A program made the translations under genes and the position numbers. Of a DNA stretch of 64,000 nucleotides, positions 8,985 through 17,291 are shown piece by piece (the stretch's first letter is position 1; every line of letters starts with the position of its first letter). Origin of the DNA: DATFDN01 sp963756495 (GTDB lineage Bacteria; Pseudomonadota; Alphaproteobacteria; Acetobacterales; Acetobacteraceae); contig CAVWNS010000002.1 of NCBI GenBank assembly GCA_963756495.1, forward strand, positions 558,001-622,000, in the 5' to 3' direction. A model generated the notes under the pieces. It was not told the origin of the DNA. It saw only the letters and a program-made list of their open reading frames with translations, and did not search any database.

Positions 8985-9871
8985 TGCGGCTGCCATACCA
9001 GCCGCCCGGCCCGGCTTCGCGCACCTGGGTCTCGCAGCGCCTGCGGCTGCACTGCGCGGACTGGGGCAACCCGTCCGCGCCGCCGCTGATCCTGCTGCAT
9101 GGCGGGCGCGATCACTGCCGAAGCTGGGATTGGGTGGCGAGTGCGCTGCGCGATCGCTTCCATGTCATCGCCCCCGATCTGCGCGGCCACGGCGACAGCG
9201 CCTGGGGGTCGTCGGGTCAGTACGCGATGTCGAGCTATGTCTACGATCTCGCGCAGCTCATCCATGCCGAGAGCCTGGCGCCGGTCTCGATCGTGGCGCA
9301 CTCGCTCGGCGGCAACATCGCGCTCCGCTATGCCGGCATCTATCCCGAGAACGTCCGCCGCCTGGTCGCGATCGAGGGGATGGGACCGGGACCGCGCGGC
9401 GCGAGCGAGCGCGACCGCAAGCCGATCGACGCGCGCATGCGCGACTGGATCGATCAGTGTCGCACGCAGTCCAACGAGGTGCCGTGGCGCTACAAGTCGA
9501 TCGACGAGGCGCTCAAGCGCATGCGCGAGGCGAACAAGCACCTGTCGGAGGATGTCGCGCGCCACCTCACGGAACAGGCGGTGAACCGCAACGAGGACGG
9601 CACCTATTGCTGGAAGTTCGACCCGTATGTCCGCGTCTGGCCACCCAACGACATGACGCGCGAGGAGATCGCGCAGCTCTGGTCGCGCATCGCCTGTCCC
9701 ACCTTGCTGGTTTACGGCAAGGAGAGCTGGGCGACGAACCCGGCCGACGACGGACGGCTCGGCTATTTCCGCGATGCGCACGTGCTCGCGGTGGAAGGCG
9801 CGGGACATTGGGTGCATCATGACCGTGCCGCGCTGTTCACCAACGAAATCAAACGGTTTCTCGCCGATTGA
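8984..9871 (+). CDS. Alpha/beta-fold hydrolase
   Basis: A 295-aa serine hydrolase whose ATG overlaps the preceding TGA (TGATG), so translation is coupled. Core motifs: oxyanion region LILLHGGRDHCRSW, APDLRGHGDS, nucleophile elbow VAHSLGGN (Ser near residue 105), and late HWVHHDRAA with the catalytic His. The acid is probably in the VYGKESWA strand. No close substrate assignment is possible; pairing with the D-aminoacylase-like enzyme suggests ester or amide turnover in the same pathway. Confidence 0.88.
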   Translation: MRLPYQPPGPASRTWVSQRLRLHCADWGNPSAPPLILLHGGRDHCRSWDWVASALRDRFHVIAPDLRGHGDSAWGSSGQYAMSSYVYDLAQLIHAESLAPVSIVAHSLGGNIALRYAGIYPENVRRLVAIEGMGPGPRGASERDRKPIDARMRDWIDQCRTQSNEVPWRYKSIDEALKRMREANKHLSEDVARHLTEQAVNRNEDGTYCWKFDPYVRVWPPNDMTREEIAQLWSRIACPTLLVYGKESWATNPADDGRLGYFRDAHVLAVEGAGHWVHHDRAALFTNEIKRFLAD

Positions 9872-10059
9872 ACTGGTTGTGCGGCGAAAGCGCCGGGTCG
9901 CCTCTATGATTCACGGTCAAATACCCTATATTCTCGCCGTTGGCGCTTTTCGACCAAGGCTGTTCGAGCCTCCTTGCGGCCCGCTTCGCATCCGGCACCT
10001 ACCGTCCGAAAAGCATTTCGGCCCGCACCGTGCGGGTCGCCAAGACCCGGAGCACGCCT
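9872..10059 (+). promoter_or_regulatory. Leader region of the cold-shock gene
   Basis: A 188-bp spacer between the hydrolase stop and the csp start. Cold-shock genes often have long structured 5' leaders that act as thermosensors, and a leader of that size would fit here. No convincing cold box or sigma-70 motif stands out by eye, so this is a positional call only. Confidence 0.3.
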
Positions 10060-10266
10060 ATGACGACAGGCACAGTCAAGTGGTACAACAGCCAGAAGGG
10101 CTATGGCTTCATCCAGCCTGAGGATGGGTCCAAGGACGTTTTCGTCCACGTTTCGGCCGTCGAGCGGTCCGGCATCGGTCACCTGACCGAGGGCCAGAAG
10201 GTCAGCTTCGACGTGGAGCGTGGCCAACAGGGCAAGTTCGCCGCGGTGAACCTGCAGCGCGCTTAG
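10060..10266 (+). CDS. Cold-shock domain RNA chaperone
   Basis: A 68-aa single cold-shock domain protein. The RNP1 motif KGYGFI and RNP2 motif VFVHVSAV are intact, and the opening MTTGTVKWYN is canonical. It binds single-stranded RNA and DNA in the cytoplasm and melts secondary structure. ATG at 10060 is chosen because the domain begins exactly there; the open frame upstream is leader sequence. A small conserved gene and a strong terminator follow. Confidence 0.97.
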   Translation: MTTGTVKWYNSQKGYGFIQPEDGSKDVFVHVSAVERSGIGHLTEGQKVSFDVERGQQGKFAAVNLQRA

Positions 10267-10288
10267 CCGGCGGGTCCGGGAGAGCATC

Positions 10289-10483
10289 ATGCCCTTACAC
10301 AAATACACCGTGGGCGAGCAGGTGGAGTTCCTTCCATCCTCGACCGACCACAACGTCCCGCGCGGTCTCTATACGATCGTTCGGCGGCTGCCGTTCGAGG
10401 GCAAGAGTTGCACTTATCGCGTCAAGCACACGCGTGACGGGCATGAACGCGTCATCCCGGAAGATCAGCTCGGACCGCACTAG
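10289..10483 (+). CDS. Conserved small protein after csp
   Basis: A 64-aa basic protein (MPLHKYTVGEQVEFLP...) with a beta-rich, SH3-like look: repeated short strands and a final RVIPEDQLGPH. GGAGAG lies before the ATG and the gene sits 22 bases after csp, ahead of one terminator, so the two are a bicistronic unit. Similar short proteins occur next to csp genes in alphaproteobacteria; their function is not known to me. Confidence 0.7.
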   Translation: MPLHKYTVGEQVEFLPSSTDHNVPRGLYTIVRRLPFEGKSCTYRVKHTRDGHERVIPEDQLGPH

Positions 10484-10499
10484 CGGCTGAGCCAACTTG

Positions 10500-10544
10500 C
10501 GAAGCCCTCCCGGGCGCGTCAGCATCGCGCCGGGGAGGGCTTTC
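10500..10544 (+). terminator. Rho-independent terminator of the csp unit
   Basis: A strong hairpin: GAAGCCCTCCCGGGCGCG pairs with CGCGCCGGGGAGGGCTTTC around a short TCAGCAT loop. The 3' arm runs into CTTTC directly before the next ATG, so it both ends the csp unit and insulates the amidohydrolase gene. Confidence 0.75.
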
Positions 10545-11780
10545 ATGTCTCTGGACCTCGTCATCCGTCGCGCGCGCCTCGCCAGCGCGCCCGACGCTCC
10601 GCCCGTGGATATCGGCATGGCGGAAGGGCGAATCGCCGCCATCGAACCCCGCATCGACACCGGCGCGTCGGTGTTCGACGCCGGCGGCTGCCTGGTCTGC
10701 GCCGGCTTGATCGAGACCCACATCCACCTCGACAAATCCTGCATCTACGATCGCTGCGCCCCGGAGGCGGAGCGCCAGGCCGACGCCGTGCGGCGGGTCT
10801 CCGCGGTCAAGCCGACCTTCACCGTGCAGGACGTGCGCGACCGCGCCGCCCGCACGCTGGAGAAGTGCATCGCCCACGGTGCCACACGCATGCGCACCCA
10901 TGTCGAGGTCGATCCCCGCGTGGGCCTGCGCGGCTTCGAGGGCGTGCGTACCCTGGCAGACGATTACAGATGGGCGATTGATGTCGAGATCTGCGTCTTT
11001 CCGCAGGAGGGCCTGACCAACAATCCCGACACCGAGCCGCTGATGATCGAGGCCCTGCGCAACGGCGCCCGCGTCATCGGCGCCGCGCCGGGCTACGACA
11101 CCGATCATCAAGCCCAGATTCGCCGCGTGTTCGCGCTCGCCCGCGAATTCGACGTCGACATCGACATGCATCTCGATTTCGGCAACACGCCCGAGGCGAT
11201 GGATCTTCCCCTCGTCTGCGAACTCACCGAGCACTATGGGCTTGGTGGGCGCGTGACGGTCGGGCACATGACCAAGCTCTCCACCATGCCGCTCGCCGCG
11301 CTGACACGGCTCGCGCGCCGCGTCGCCGATGCTGGGGTGGCGGTGACGGTGCTGCCGGCGACCGACCTGTTCCTGATGGGGCGCGATCAGGACCACGACG
11401 TCCGCCGCGGCGTCGCCGACGTGAACCTGCTCGTCGAGCACGGCGTCAACTGCTCACTGTCCACCAACAACGTGCTGAACCCGTTCACCCCGTTCGGCGA
11501 CTGCTCGCTGATCCGCATGGCGAACCTGCAAGCCAATGTCTGCCAGGTCAGCCACGCGCACCGGCTGCGCGAGTGCTTCGCGATGCTGACCGACCGCTCG
11601 GCGCGTCTGCTGAACCTGACCGATTACGGCATCGTGGTGGGCAACCCGGCCGACCTCGTGGTGATCGACGCCGCCACGCCGGAACAGGCCGTGCAGGAGA
11701 TCTCGCCCCCGCTCGCCGTGTACAAGCGCGGCCGCCGCACGGTGACCCGCCCGCGCGCCACGCTGCACCGTCCGGATTAG
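10545..11780 (+). CDS. Cytosine deaminase-like amidohydrolase
   Basis: A 411-aa amidohydrolase. Metal ligands: ETHIHLDKSC (HxH near residue 61), MRTHVEVDP, DIDMHLDFG near 204, VTVGHMTKLS near 235 and the late STNNVLNPFTPFGD. This pattern (with a conserved HLDK and final N/D motif) is the cytosine-deaminase/isoguanine-deaminase branch, but atrazine-type hydrolases share it. ATG at 10545 is chosen because the beta-sandwich strand LDLVIRRARL begins there. The gene leads a three-gene cluster with DUF4387 and AtuA-like proteins. Confidence 0.85.
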   Translation: MSLDLVIRRARLASAPDAPPVDIGMAEGRIAAIEPRIDTGASVFDAGGCLVCAGLIETHIHLDKSCIYDRCAPEAERQADAVRRVSAVKPTFTVQDVRDRAARTLEKCIAHGATRMRTHVEVDPRVGLRGFEGVRTLADDYRWAIDVEICVFPQEGLTNNPDTEPLMIEALRNGARVIGAAPGYDTDHQAQIRRVFALAREFDVDIDMHLDFGNTPEAMDLPLVCELTEHYGLGGRVTVGHMTKLSTMPLAALTRLARRVADAGVAVTVLPATDLFLMGRDQDHDVRRGVADVNLLVEHGVNCSLSTNNVLNPFTPFGDCSLIRMANLQANVCQVSHAHRLRECFAMLTDRSARLLNLTDYGIVVGNPADLVVIDAATPEQAVQEISPPLAVYKRGRRTVTRPRATLHRPD

Positions 11781-11790
11781 GCGCGGCATC

Positions 11791-12093
11791 ATGCAGCTCC
11801 AGGATCTCGCCCAGGTCATCCGCAGCAAGAACGCCGGACCGCGCCGGCTGACGCTGGACGTGATGTTCGCCTCCGAGGCCGACTACGCCCGCGTCGCGCA
11901 ATCCCCGGCCCTGTCGGTCGAGCGCATCGCGGCGCTGTACGGCGTCGCGCCGCGGGACGTGGCGGTGATGCCGTATCCGCTCGGCCGCGCCATCAAGATC
12001 ACCCTCGCCCGCGCCGTCATGGCGGGCGATCCCGGCGACCGGGACGTGTACGGCGCCCAGCAGCACGCGCCCCTTCTGGAGATCGAGGTATGA
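11791..12093 (+). CDS. DUF4387 family protein
   Basis: A 100-aa protein, LQDLAQVIRSKNAGPRRLTL at the start and IKITLARAVMAGDPGDRDVY near the end. The K-N-A-G-P motif and the D-x-D-x-Y-G-A-Q-Q tail are hallmarks of DUF4387. Its stop overlaps the AtuA-like start (ATGA). DUF4387 and AtuA/DUF1446 proteins are routinely adjacent or fused, which suggests they form one enzyme; the reaction is not established. Confidence 0.88.
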   Translation: MQLQDLAQVIRSKNAGPRRLTLDVMFASEADYARVAQSPALSVERIAALYGVAPRDVAVMPYPLGRAIKITLARAVMAGDPGDRDVYGAQQHAPLLEIEV

Positions 12094-13631
12094 GCGCGTC
12101 CGGCCGCGTCCTCGACGACGTGCGCCGCGCGCGTCGCCCGATGCGCTTCCTCGGCGCCTCCGGCCAGCTCGGCTACGGCATCCCGACGCCAGCCTTCGAT
12201 GCCGGTCTCGCGCGCGGGCCCGACCTAATCGGCTGCGACATGGGCTCCATCGACATCGGGCCGACCTATCTCGGCAAGGGCGAGATGGCGACCGCGCCGG
12301 CGGCCACGAGGCGGGATTTGCGCAAGGTGCTGCTCGGCGCGCGCCGGCTCGATGTTCCGTTGGTCATCGGCTCCGCCGGCTCGGCCGGGGCCGCGCCGCA
12401 TCTGGAGGCGACGCTCGCCATCCTCCGCGACATCGCCCGGGCCGAGGGCCTGTCGTTCCGCATGGGCGTGCTACGCGCCGATATCCCGCGCGCGTTGCTG
12501 AAGGAGGCGGTGCGCGCGGGCAGGGTGGTGGGCCTCGACGGGATGCCGGCGCTCACCGAACAGGACGTGGAACAGGCGGCCCAGATCGTCGGCCAGATGG
12601 GCACCGGCGCCTTCCGTCGCGCGCTGGCCGCCGACATCGACGTGCTGGTCGCCGGACGTGCCTGCGACACCGCGATCTTCGCGGCCCTGCCCACCATGCT
12701 CGACTTCCCCACCGGGCTTTGCGTCCACATGGCGAAGATCATCGAGTGCGCCTCGCTCTGCTGCCTGCCGGGCGGGCGGGACTCGATCCTCGCCACGCTG
12801 GACGATGCGGGGTTCGAGCTGGAGAGCATGGCCCCGCAGCGCCGCGCCACGCCGGTCTCCGTCGCCGCGCACAGCCTCTATGAGCAGGGCGATCCCTACG
12901 CCGTGCACGAGCCCGACGGCATGCTCGACCTCGCCGCCGCGCAGTATTCCGCAATCGACGACCGCCGCACCCGCGTCACCGGCGCACGCTGGCACACCGC
13001 GACCGACCCGATGATCAAGCTGGAAGGCGCGGCGTGCATCGGCGAGCGCGCCATCCTGCTCGCCGGCGCCGCCGACCCGCGCTTCATCCGCCAGCACCGC
13101 GACATCCTCGCCGGCGCCGCTGACATCGTGCGCGAGCTGGTCTGCGAGGACCAGCCGGAGGACTACACGCTGCGCTTCCGCGTCTACGGCGTGGACGGCG
13201 TGCGCATGGCGGTGCCCGCCGACGAGCCGCCCCCGCGCGAGGTGTTCGTGATGGGCGAGGCGATCGCCCCGAGCAGCGCGCGCGCGGCCGAGGTGATGCG
13301 CACCACCAAGCAGTACCTGCTGCACTACGGCTATCCCGGCCGCCTCTCGACCGCCGGCAACCTGGCCTTTCCCTTCACCCCGCCCGAGATCTCCACTGGC
13401 CCCGCCTATCGTTTCAGCGTGTTCCATCTGATGCGGGTCAGCGATCCGGATGCGCTGTTTCCGCTGGAGGTGGAGCAGGTGGGGGAGGGTCCACCGGAAT
13501 GTCGGCGCGGCGGCGGCGATCATCCCGCCCGGAGTGCGGAGATCGCCAGCAATAGCCAGCCCAGCATCAGCAGCAATCCACCCACCGGCGCCGCGCCGCC
13601 GACCCGCACCTGGCCGAGCGCCAAGGCATAG
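12090..13631 (+). CDS. AtuA-family (DUF1446) protein
   Basis: Acyclic-terpene-utilisation AtuA-like domain over residues ~15-465: RFLGASGQLGYGIP, CDMGSIDIGPTYLG, GSAGSAGAAPHLEATL, VLVAGRACDTAIFAALP and FSVFHLMRVSDPDALFP. ATGA overlap with DUF4387 shows coupling. The last ~47 residues (from VGEGPPECRR onward) are low-complexity and lie antisense to the DUF423 gene, unlike the family, which usually ends soon after this domain. Either the gene has lost its original stop through a small indel near the G-run at ~13485, or the tail is a chance extension. AtuA is required for citronellol/geraniol use in Pseudomonas, but the family is much broader. Confidence 0.85.
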   Translation: MSASGRVLDDVRRARRPMRFLGASGQLGYGIPTPAFDAGLARGPDLIGCDMGSIDIGPTYLGKGEMATAPAATRRDLRKVLLGARRLDVPLVIGSAGSAGAAPHLEATLAILRDIARAEGLSFRMGVLRADIPRALLKEAVRAGRVVGLDGMPALTEQDVEQAAQIVGQMGTGAFRRALAADIDVLVAGRACDTAIFAALPTMLDFPTGLCVHMAKIIECASLCCLPGGRDSILATLDDAGFELESMAPQRRATPVSVAAHSLYEQGDPYAVHEPDGMLDLAAAQYSAIDDRRTRVTGARWHTATDPMIKLEGAACIGERAILLAGAADPRFIRQHRDILAGAADIVRELVCEDQPEDYTLRFRVYGVDGVRMAVPADEPPPREVFVMGEAIAPSSARAAEVMRTTKQYLLHYGYPGRLSTAGNLAFPFTPPEISTGPAYRFSVFHLMRVSDPDALFPLEVEQVGEGPPECRRGGGDHPARSAEIASNSQPSISSNPPTGAAPPTRTWPSAKA

Positions 13632-13882
13632 ACCGACCCACAGAACACCAGCAGACCCAGCGTGAAGGCGGCACCCGCCCAGTCCGCCAGCGCGCCGCCC
13701 CGGCGGGCCCACAACCCGCAGCCGAGCAGCGCCAGGGCGTGCCAGCCCTGCATCTGCACCGCCGCGCGCACCATTTGCAGGCGCGCCGGCCCGATCGCCT
13801 CCAGTCCATGCGCCGACACAGCCGCCATCGCCACCGCCGAAAGTCCGGCCAGCGCGCCCACACAGATCCATAGCCGTTCCAT
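13520..13882 (-). CDS. DUF423 family small membrane protein
   Basis: A 120-aa protein with four hydrophobic segments, including WICVGALAGLSAVAMAAVSA, GWHALALLGCGLW, LLVFCGSVYALAL and GGLLLMLGWLLLA. The AVSAHGLE motif after the first helix and the FCGSVYAL motif are typical of DUF423 inner-membrane proteins (function unknown). ATG at 13882 is chosen to match family length. It converges on, and overlaps by 112 bases, the odd tail of the AtuA-like gene; the DUF423 frame is the better supported one there. Confidence 0.85.
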   Translation of the reverse strand: MERLWICVGALAGLSAVAMAAVSAHGLEAIGPARLQMVRAAVQMQGWHALALLGCGLWARRGGALADWAGAAFTLGLLVFCGSVYALALGQVRVGGAAPVGGLLLMLGWLLLAISALRAG

Positions 13883-13956
13883 CCATGCTCCTTCACGGCG
13901 CGGGCCCGGCGCGAGCCTTGTTCCGCCGGCCGCACGCCGCCTATACAACCCGCACC

Positions 13957-14907
13957 ATGCCGCGCGGCGACCTGTTTCCCGAGATCGGACCGTTCGAGAC
14001 CGGCTATCTGCCGCTGTCGGCCGGTCATGTCATGTATTGGGAGCAGGTCGGCAACCCGCGTGGCCGTCCCGTGCTGTTCCTGCACGGCGGTCCCGGCGCC
14101 GGCGCCGGCGCGGTGCATCGGCGGTTTTTCGACCCCGACTTCTGGCGCGTGGTGATCTTCGATCAACGTGGCGCCGGCCGCTCCCGCCCGCTCGGCAGTT
14201 TGGCCCTGAACACCACGTCGGACCTGGTCGGCGACATCGAGGCGCTGCGCCGCCATCTTGGCGTCGACCGCTGGCTGCTGTTCGGCGGCTCCTGGGGCTC
14301 CACCCTGGCGCTCGCCTACGCGCAGGCGCACCCCGAACGGGTCGCCGGCTGCGTCCTGCGCGGCGTCTTCCTCGGCCGCGCCGCCGAGGTCGCCTGGTTC
14401 CTGCACGGGTTGCGCGTCGTGTTTCCCGACGCCCACGCCGAGTTCGTCAACTTCCTGCCCGCGTCCGAGCGGGACGACGTGCTGGGCGGTTACTTGCGCC
14501 GCCTGAACGATCCCGACCCGGGCGTGCACATGCCGGCGGCACGCGCCTGGTCGGTGTACCAGGGCTCTTGCAGCACCCTGTTGCCCAGCCCCGACACCGT
14601 GACCTCGTTCGCGCAGGACCGCACGGCACTCGGTCTCGCGCGCATCGAGGCGCATTACTTCGCCCACGACCTTTTCCTGCCGCCGGGCGGCCTGCTGGCT
14701 CACATGGACCGCATCGGCCACATCCCGGCGGAGATCGTGCAGGGGCGTTACGACATGATCTGCCCGGCCTGCACCTCCTTCGACCTGGCCGCTCACTGGC
14801 CGGCCGCGCGCCTGACCTTGGTGCCCGATGCCGGCCACTCGGCGCTGGAGCCGGGCATCCGCCGCGCCCTGGTGGCCGCCGTGGAGCGGTTCCGGCAGGG
14901 ACGCTGA
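13957..14907 (+). CDS. pip: Proline iminopeptidase (peptidase S33)
   Basis: A 316-aa alpha/beta hydrolase that removes N-terminal proline from peptides. Family signatures: LFLHGGPGAGAG (oxyanion), FDQRGAGRS, GGSWGSTLALAYAQ with the nucleophile Ser near residue 110, the selectivity residues in RGVFLGRAAEVAWFL, and QGRYDMICP with the acid Asp; the catalytic His is in DAGHSALEP. ATG at 13957 fits the usual N-terminus (PEIGPFETGYLPL). It is divergent from DUF423 with a short shared upstream region. Confidence 0.92.
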   Translation: MPRGDLFPEIGPFETGYLPLSAGHVMYWEQVGNPRGRPVLFLHGGPGAGAGAVHRRFFDPDFWRVVIFDQRGAGRSRPLGSLALNTTSDLVGDIEALRRHLGVDRWLLFGGSWGSTLALAYAQAHPERVAGCVLRGVFLGRAAEVAWFLHGLRVVFPDAHAEFVNFLPASERDDVLGGYLRRLNDPDPGVHMPAARAWSVYQGSCSTLLPSPDTVTSFAQDRTALGLARIEAHYFAHDLFLPPGGLLAHMDRIGHIPAEIVQGRYDMICPACTSFDLAAHWPAARLTLVPDAGHSALEPGIRRALVAAVERFRQGR

Positions 14908-14931
14908 ACGAACAAAGGACGGGGGGATGCA

Positions 14932-15852
14932 ATGAAGGTGGGCGTGATCGGGCTCGGCACGATGGGAATGGGGGCGGCCCGCAACCTGCTGGCCAAGGGC
15001 CACGAGGTGGTTGGCTGCGATCTGCGCGAAGCGGTGCGCACCGAACTCGCGCGAGCCGGCGGCACCCCAGTCGAGAGCCCCGCCGCGATGCCGCCGCTCG
15101 ATGCCGTTCTGGTCCTGGTGGTGAACGCCGCGCAGGAGGAGGACGTGCTGTTCGGTTCTCACGGCTGCGTGCCGCGCCTGCCGCGCGGTGCCGTGGTGAT
15201 CTGCGCGTCCACCGTCGCGCCGGCCTTCGCGCGCGCCATGGAGGCACGGCTGGCCCAGGCCGGGCTGCTGATGCTGGACGCGCCCGTTTCCGGCGGCAGG
15301 GCGGGGGCCGAGGCGGGCACGATGACGGTCATGGGATCGGGCACGCCGGACGCCTTCGCCCGCGCGCAACCCGTGCTCGACGCCATCGCCGGCAAGGTGT
15401 TCCGCCTCGGCGATCATGCCGGGGTGGGCAGCACGGTGAAGATGGTGAACCAGCTCCTGGCCGGCGTGCACATCGCCGCCGCCGCCGAGGCGCTGGCGCT
15501 GGGCATCCGCGCCGGTGCCGATCCGCGCACGCTCTACGAGGTGATCTCGGTGTCCGCCGGCAATTCGTGGATGTGGCAGAACCGGATTCCGCACATCCTC
15601 GACGGCGACGACCAGCCGCTGTCGGCGGCCAACATCTTTGTCAAGGACCTCGGAATCGTGCTCGACCAGGCCCGCGCGCTGAGCTTTCCGTTGCCGCTGG
15701 CATCCGCCGCCCACCAGCAATTCCTGGCCACCGCCGCGGCCGGCTATGGCGGCAGGGACGATTCCTCGGTCATCCGGGTGTTCCAGGCACTGACCGGGAT
15801 CGAGCTGCCGAAGAAAACGGATTCCGGACCGGATAGCCCGCCTGCGGCTTAG
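14932..15852 (+). CDS. 3-hydroxyacid dehydrogenase, L-threonate dehydrogenase-like
   Basis: A 306-aa member of the beta-hydroxyacid dehydrogenase family. Rossmann motif VGVIGLGTMGMGAARNLL (residues 3-20), substrate motif DAPVSGGRAGAEAGTM near 118, catalytic lysine in VGSTVKMVNQLLAG near 170, and the cofactor-side FVKDLGIVLDQAR. The SVSAGNSWMWQNR segment and overall length resemble LtnD-type L-threonate/4-carbon acid dehydrogenases; tartronate-semialdehyde reductase is the main alternative. No ltn partner genes (kinase, isomerase) are adjacent, so the substrate is inferred only. Confidence 0.82.
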   Translation: MKVGVIGLGTMGMGAARNLLAKGHEVVGCDLREAVRTELARAGGTPVESPAAMPPLDAVLVLVVNAAQEEDVLFGSHGCVPRLPRGAVVICASTVAPAFARAMEARLAQAGLLMLDAPVSGGRAGAEAGTMTVMGSGTPDAFARAQPVLDAIAGKVFRLGDHAGVGSTVKMVNQLLAGVHIAAAAEALALGIRAGADPRTLYEVISVSAGNSWMWQNRIPHILDGDDQPLSAANIFVKDLGIVLDQARALSFPLPLASAAHQQFLATAAAGYGGRDDSSVIRVFQALTGIELPKKTDSGPDSPPAA

Positions 15853-16616
15853 GGCAGGAGAGAGACCTTGCCGGTCGCGACGTCATAGTAGCCTGCCACG
15901 ACCTTGACGCCGCCGCTGCTGGCCAGCCCGCCGATCACCGGTGACGCGCTGGCCAGCAGATGCGCCTGGATGCGCGCATTGGCGCGACTTGTCGCCTCGG
16001 CGTCCGGCCCCGCCTGCTCGACCGCCGCCCGCAGGTAGGGATATAGGCCGCTGATCTGCCCCGGCACGGCCTTGCCGGCTATCGCCGCCTTCACGGCGCC
16101 GCAGTTCGAGTGACCGAGCACCAGGATCACCTTCGTGCCCAGCACCGCGGCGCCGTATTCCAGGCTGGCGATGATGTCGTTGGAGGCGACATTGCCCGCG
16201 ACGCGCGCCACGAACACCCGGCCGATGCTCTGGTCGAAAATCAGCTCCACGGGTACACGCGAATCGGCGCAGGACAGCACCGCCGCGAACGGCTCCTGCT
16301 TTTCCGCCGTGTGCTGTTTCATTACCGTCAGATCCTCGTCCAGCGACACCATCCGCGTGTCCATGAAACGCTGGTTGCCTGCCATCAGCCGGTCCAGCGC
16401 GGTATCGGGGCTGAGCGTGCTCTGGGCATGCGAGCCGCTCGGCAGGATCGTCGCGGCAATCCCGGTAATGCCCGCGCCCAGCAACCGCCGCCGCGACAGG
16501 CCGCGTGTGGCAGGCAGGGGCACGAAGCCGATGCTGTCGTCTGGATATCCGGGCCCCCCGCAGCATGGGCACGGGAATGCCGCGACAACACCCTTGCTGT
16601 TGCAAAACGACACCAT
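15849..16616 (-). CDS. Tat-exported beta-carbonic anhydrase
   Basis: A 255-aa enzyme interconverting CO2 and bicarbonate. Zinc and catalytic motifs are complete: CADSRVP (Cys-x-Asp-x-Arg) and LGHSNCGAV (His-x2-Cys). A twin-arginine signal (SRRRLLGAGITGIAATILPS, then SHA) lies near residues 41-65, so it should act in the periplasm. Unusually, the twin-arginine motif is preceded by ~40 residues with a CPCCGGPGY cysteine cluster. ATG at 16616 is the best start; the frame upstream is only antisense to the LLM gene. Its end overlaps the dehydrogenase stop by four bases in convergent orientation. Confidence 0.9.
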   Translation of the reverse strand: MVSFCNSKGVVAAFPCPCCGGPGYPDDSIGFVPLPATRGLSRRRLLGAGITGIAATILPSGSHAQSTLSPDTALDRLMAGNQRFMDTRMVSLDEDLTVMKQHTAEKQEPFAAVLSCADSRVPVELIFDQSIGRVFVARVAGNVASNDIIASLEYGAAVLGTKVILVLGHSNCGAVKAAIAGKAVPGQISGLYPYLRAAVEQAGPDAEATSRANARIQAHLLASASPVIGGLASSGGVKVVAGYYDVATGKVSLLP

Positions 16617-16781
16617 TACAGCCCCTCCAGATTGCAGCCCCTTGCATCCGCCCGGCACCCGCCTCAGGCACTCAGGCAATCGCGCGCGCCGGCCCCATTT
16701 CGATCGTACCTCCGGCCGCGCCCTTGGCTTCCCCCGCGCCTGCGCCATAGTGGCGGCCTGACGATCTCGGAGGAAGCGTCC

Positions 16782-17279
16782 GTGCCCGTGGACAAGCAAG
16801 CCTATCGCGAGGCGATGGCCCGCCTGGGAGCGGCGGTGAACGTCATCACCACCGACGGGCCCGGCGGTCGCGCCGGGTTCACCGCTTCGGCCGTATGCAG
16901 CGTGACCGACACACCGCCGACCTTGCTGGTCTGCGCCAACCGCACCAACGATTCCTATCCGGCGCTGCGGGCCAACGGGGTTCTGTGCGTGAACACGCTG
17001 GCCGCCACGCACGAGGAGACCTCGACCGTATTCGCGGGCCTGACCGATCACACCATGGAGGAGCGCTTCGAAACCTGCACCTGGGAAACGCTCGCAACCA
17101 ATGCGCCCGTCCTGTCCGATGCCGCCGTCGCCTTCGACTGCCGCATCGACCAGGTGGTGGAGGTCGGCACCCATGACGTGTTCTTCTGCATCGTCGAGGC
17201 GGTGCGCGTCGGCATGGTCCACGAGGTGCTGATCTACTACAGCCGTGGCTATCATCGCCTGGCGTACCCGTCGGCCTAG
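16782..17279 (+). CDS. Flavin reductase (RutF/HpaC-like)
   Basis: A 165-aa FMN-binding split-barrel flavin reductase: AMARLGAAVNVITTDG, GRAGFTASAVCSVTDTPPTLL and the late YYSRGYHRL are family hallmarks. It supplies reduced flavin to a partner monooxygenase. GTG at 16782 is chosen because GGAGGA lies 7 bases upstream. The LLM-class monooxygenase gene begins 12 bases after its stop, so the pair is likely a two-component monooxygenase. Confidence 0.92.
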   Translation: MPVDKQAYREAMARLGAAVNVITTDGPGGRAGFTASAVCSVTDTPPTLLVCANRTNDSYPALRANGVLCVNTLAATHEETSTVFAGLTDHTMEERFETCTWETLATNAPVLSDAAVAFDCRIDQVVEVGTHDVFFCIVEAVRVGMVHEVLIYYSRGYHRLAYPSA

Positions 17280-17291
17280 GGAAACGCTCAG

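Noticed and set aside
13567..15720. A 717-codon minus-strand frame across pip and the dehydrogenase
   Set aside because: Antisense shadow: repetitive Arg/Gly/His-rich composition and no domain motif, while the plus-strand genes show full catalytic motifs.
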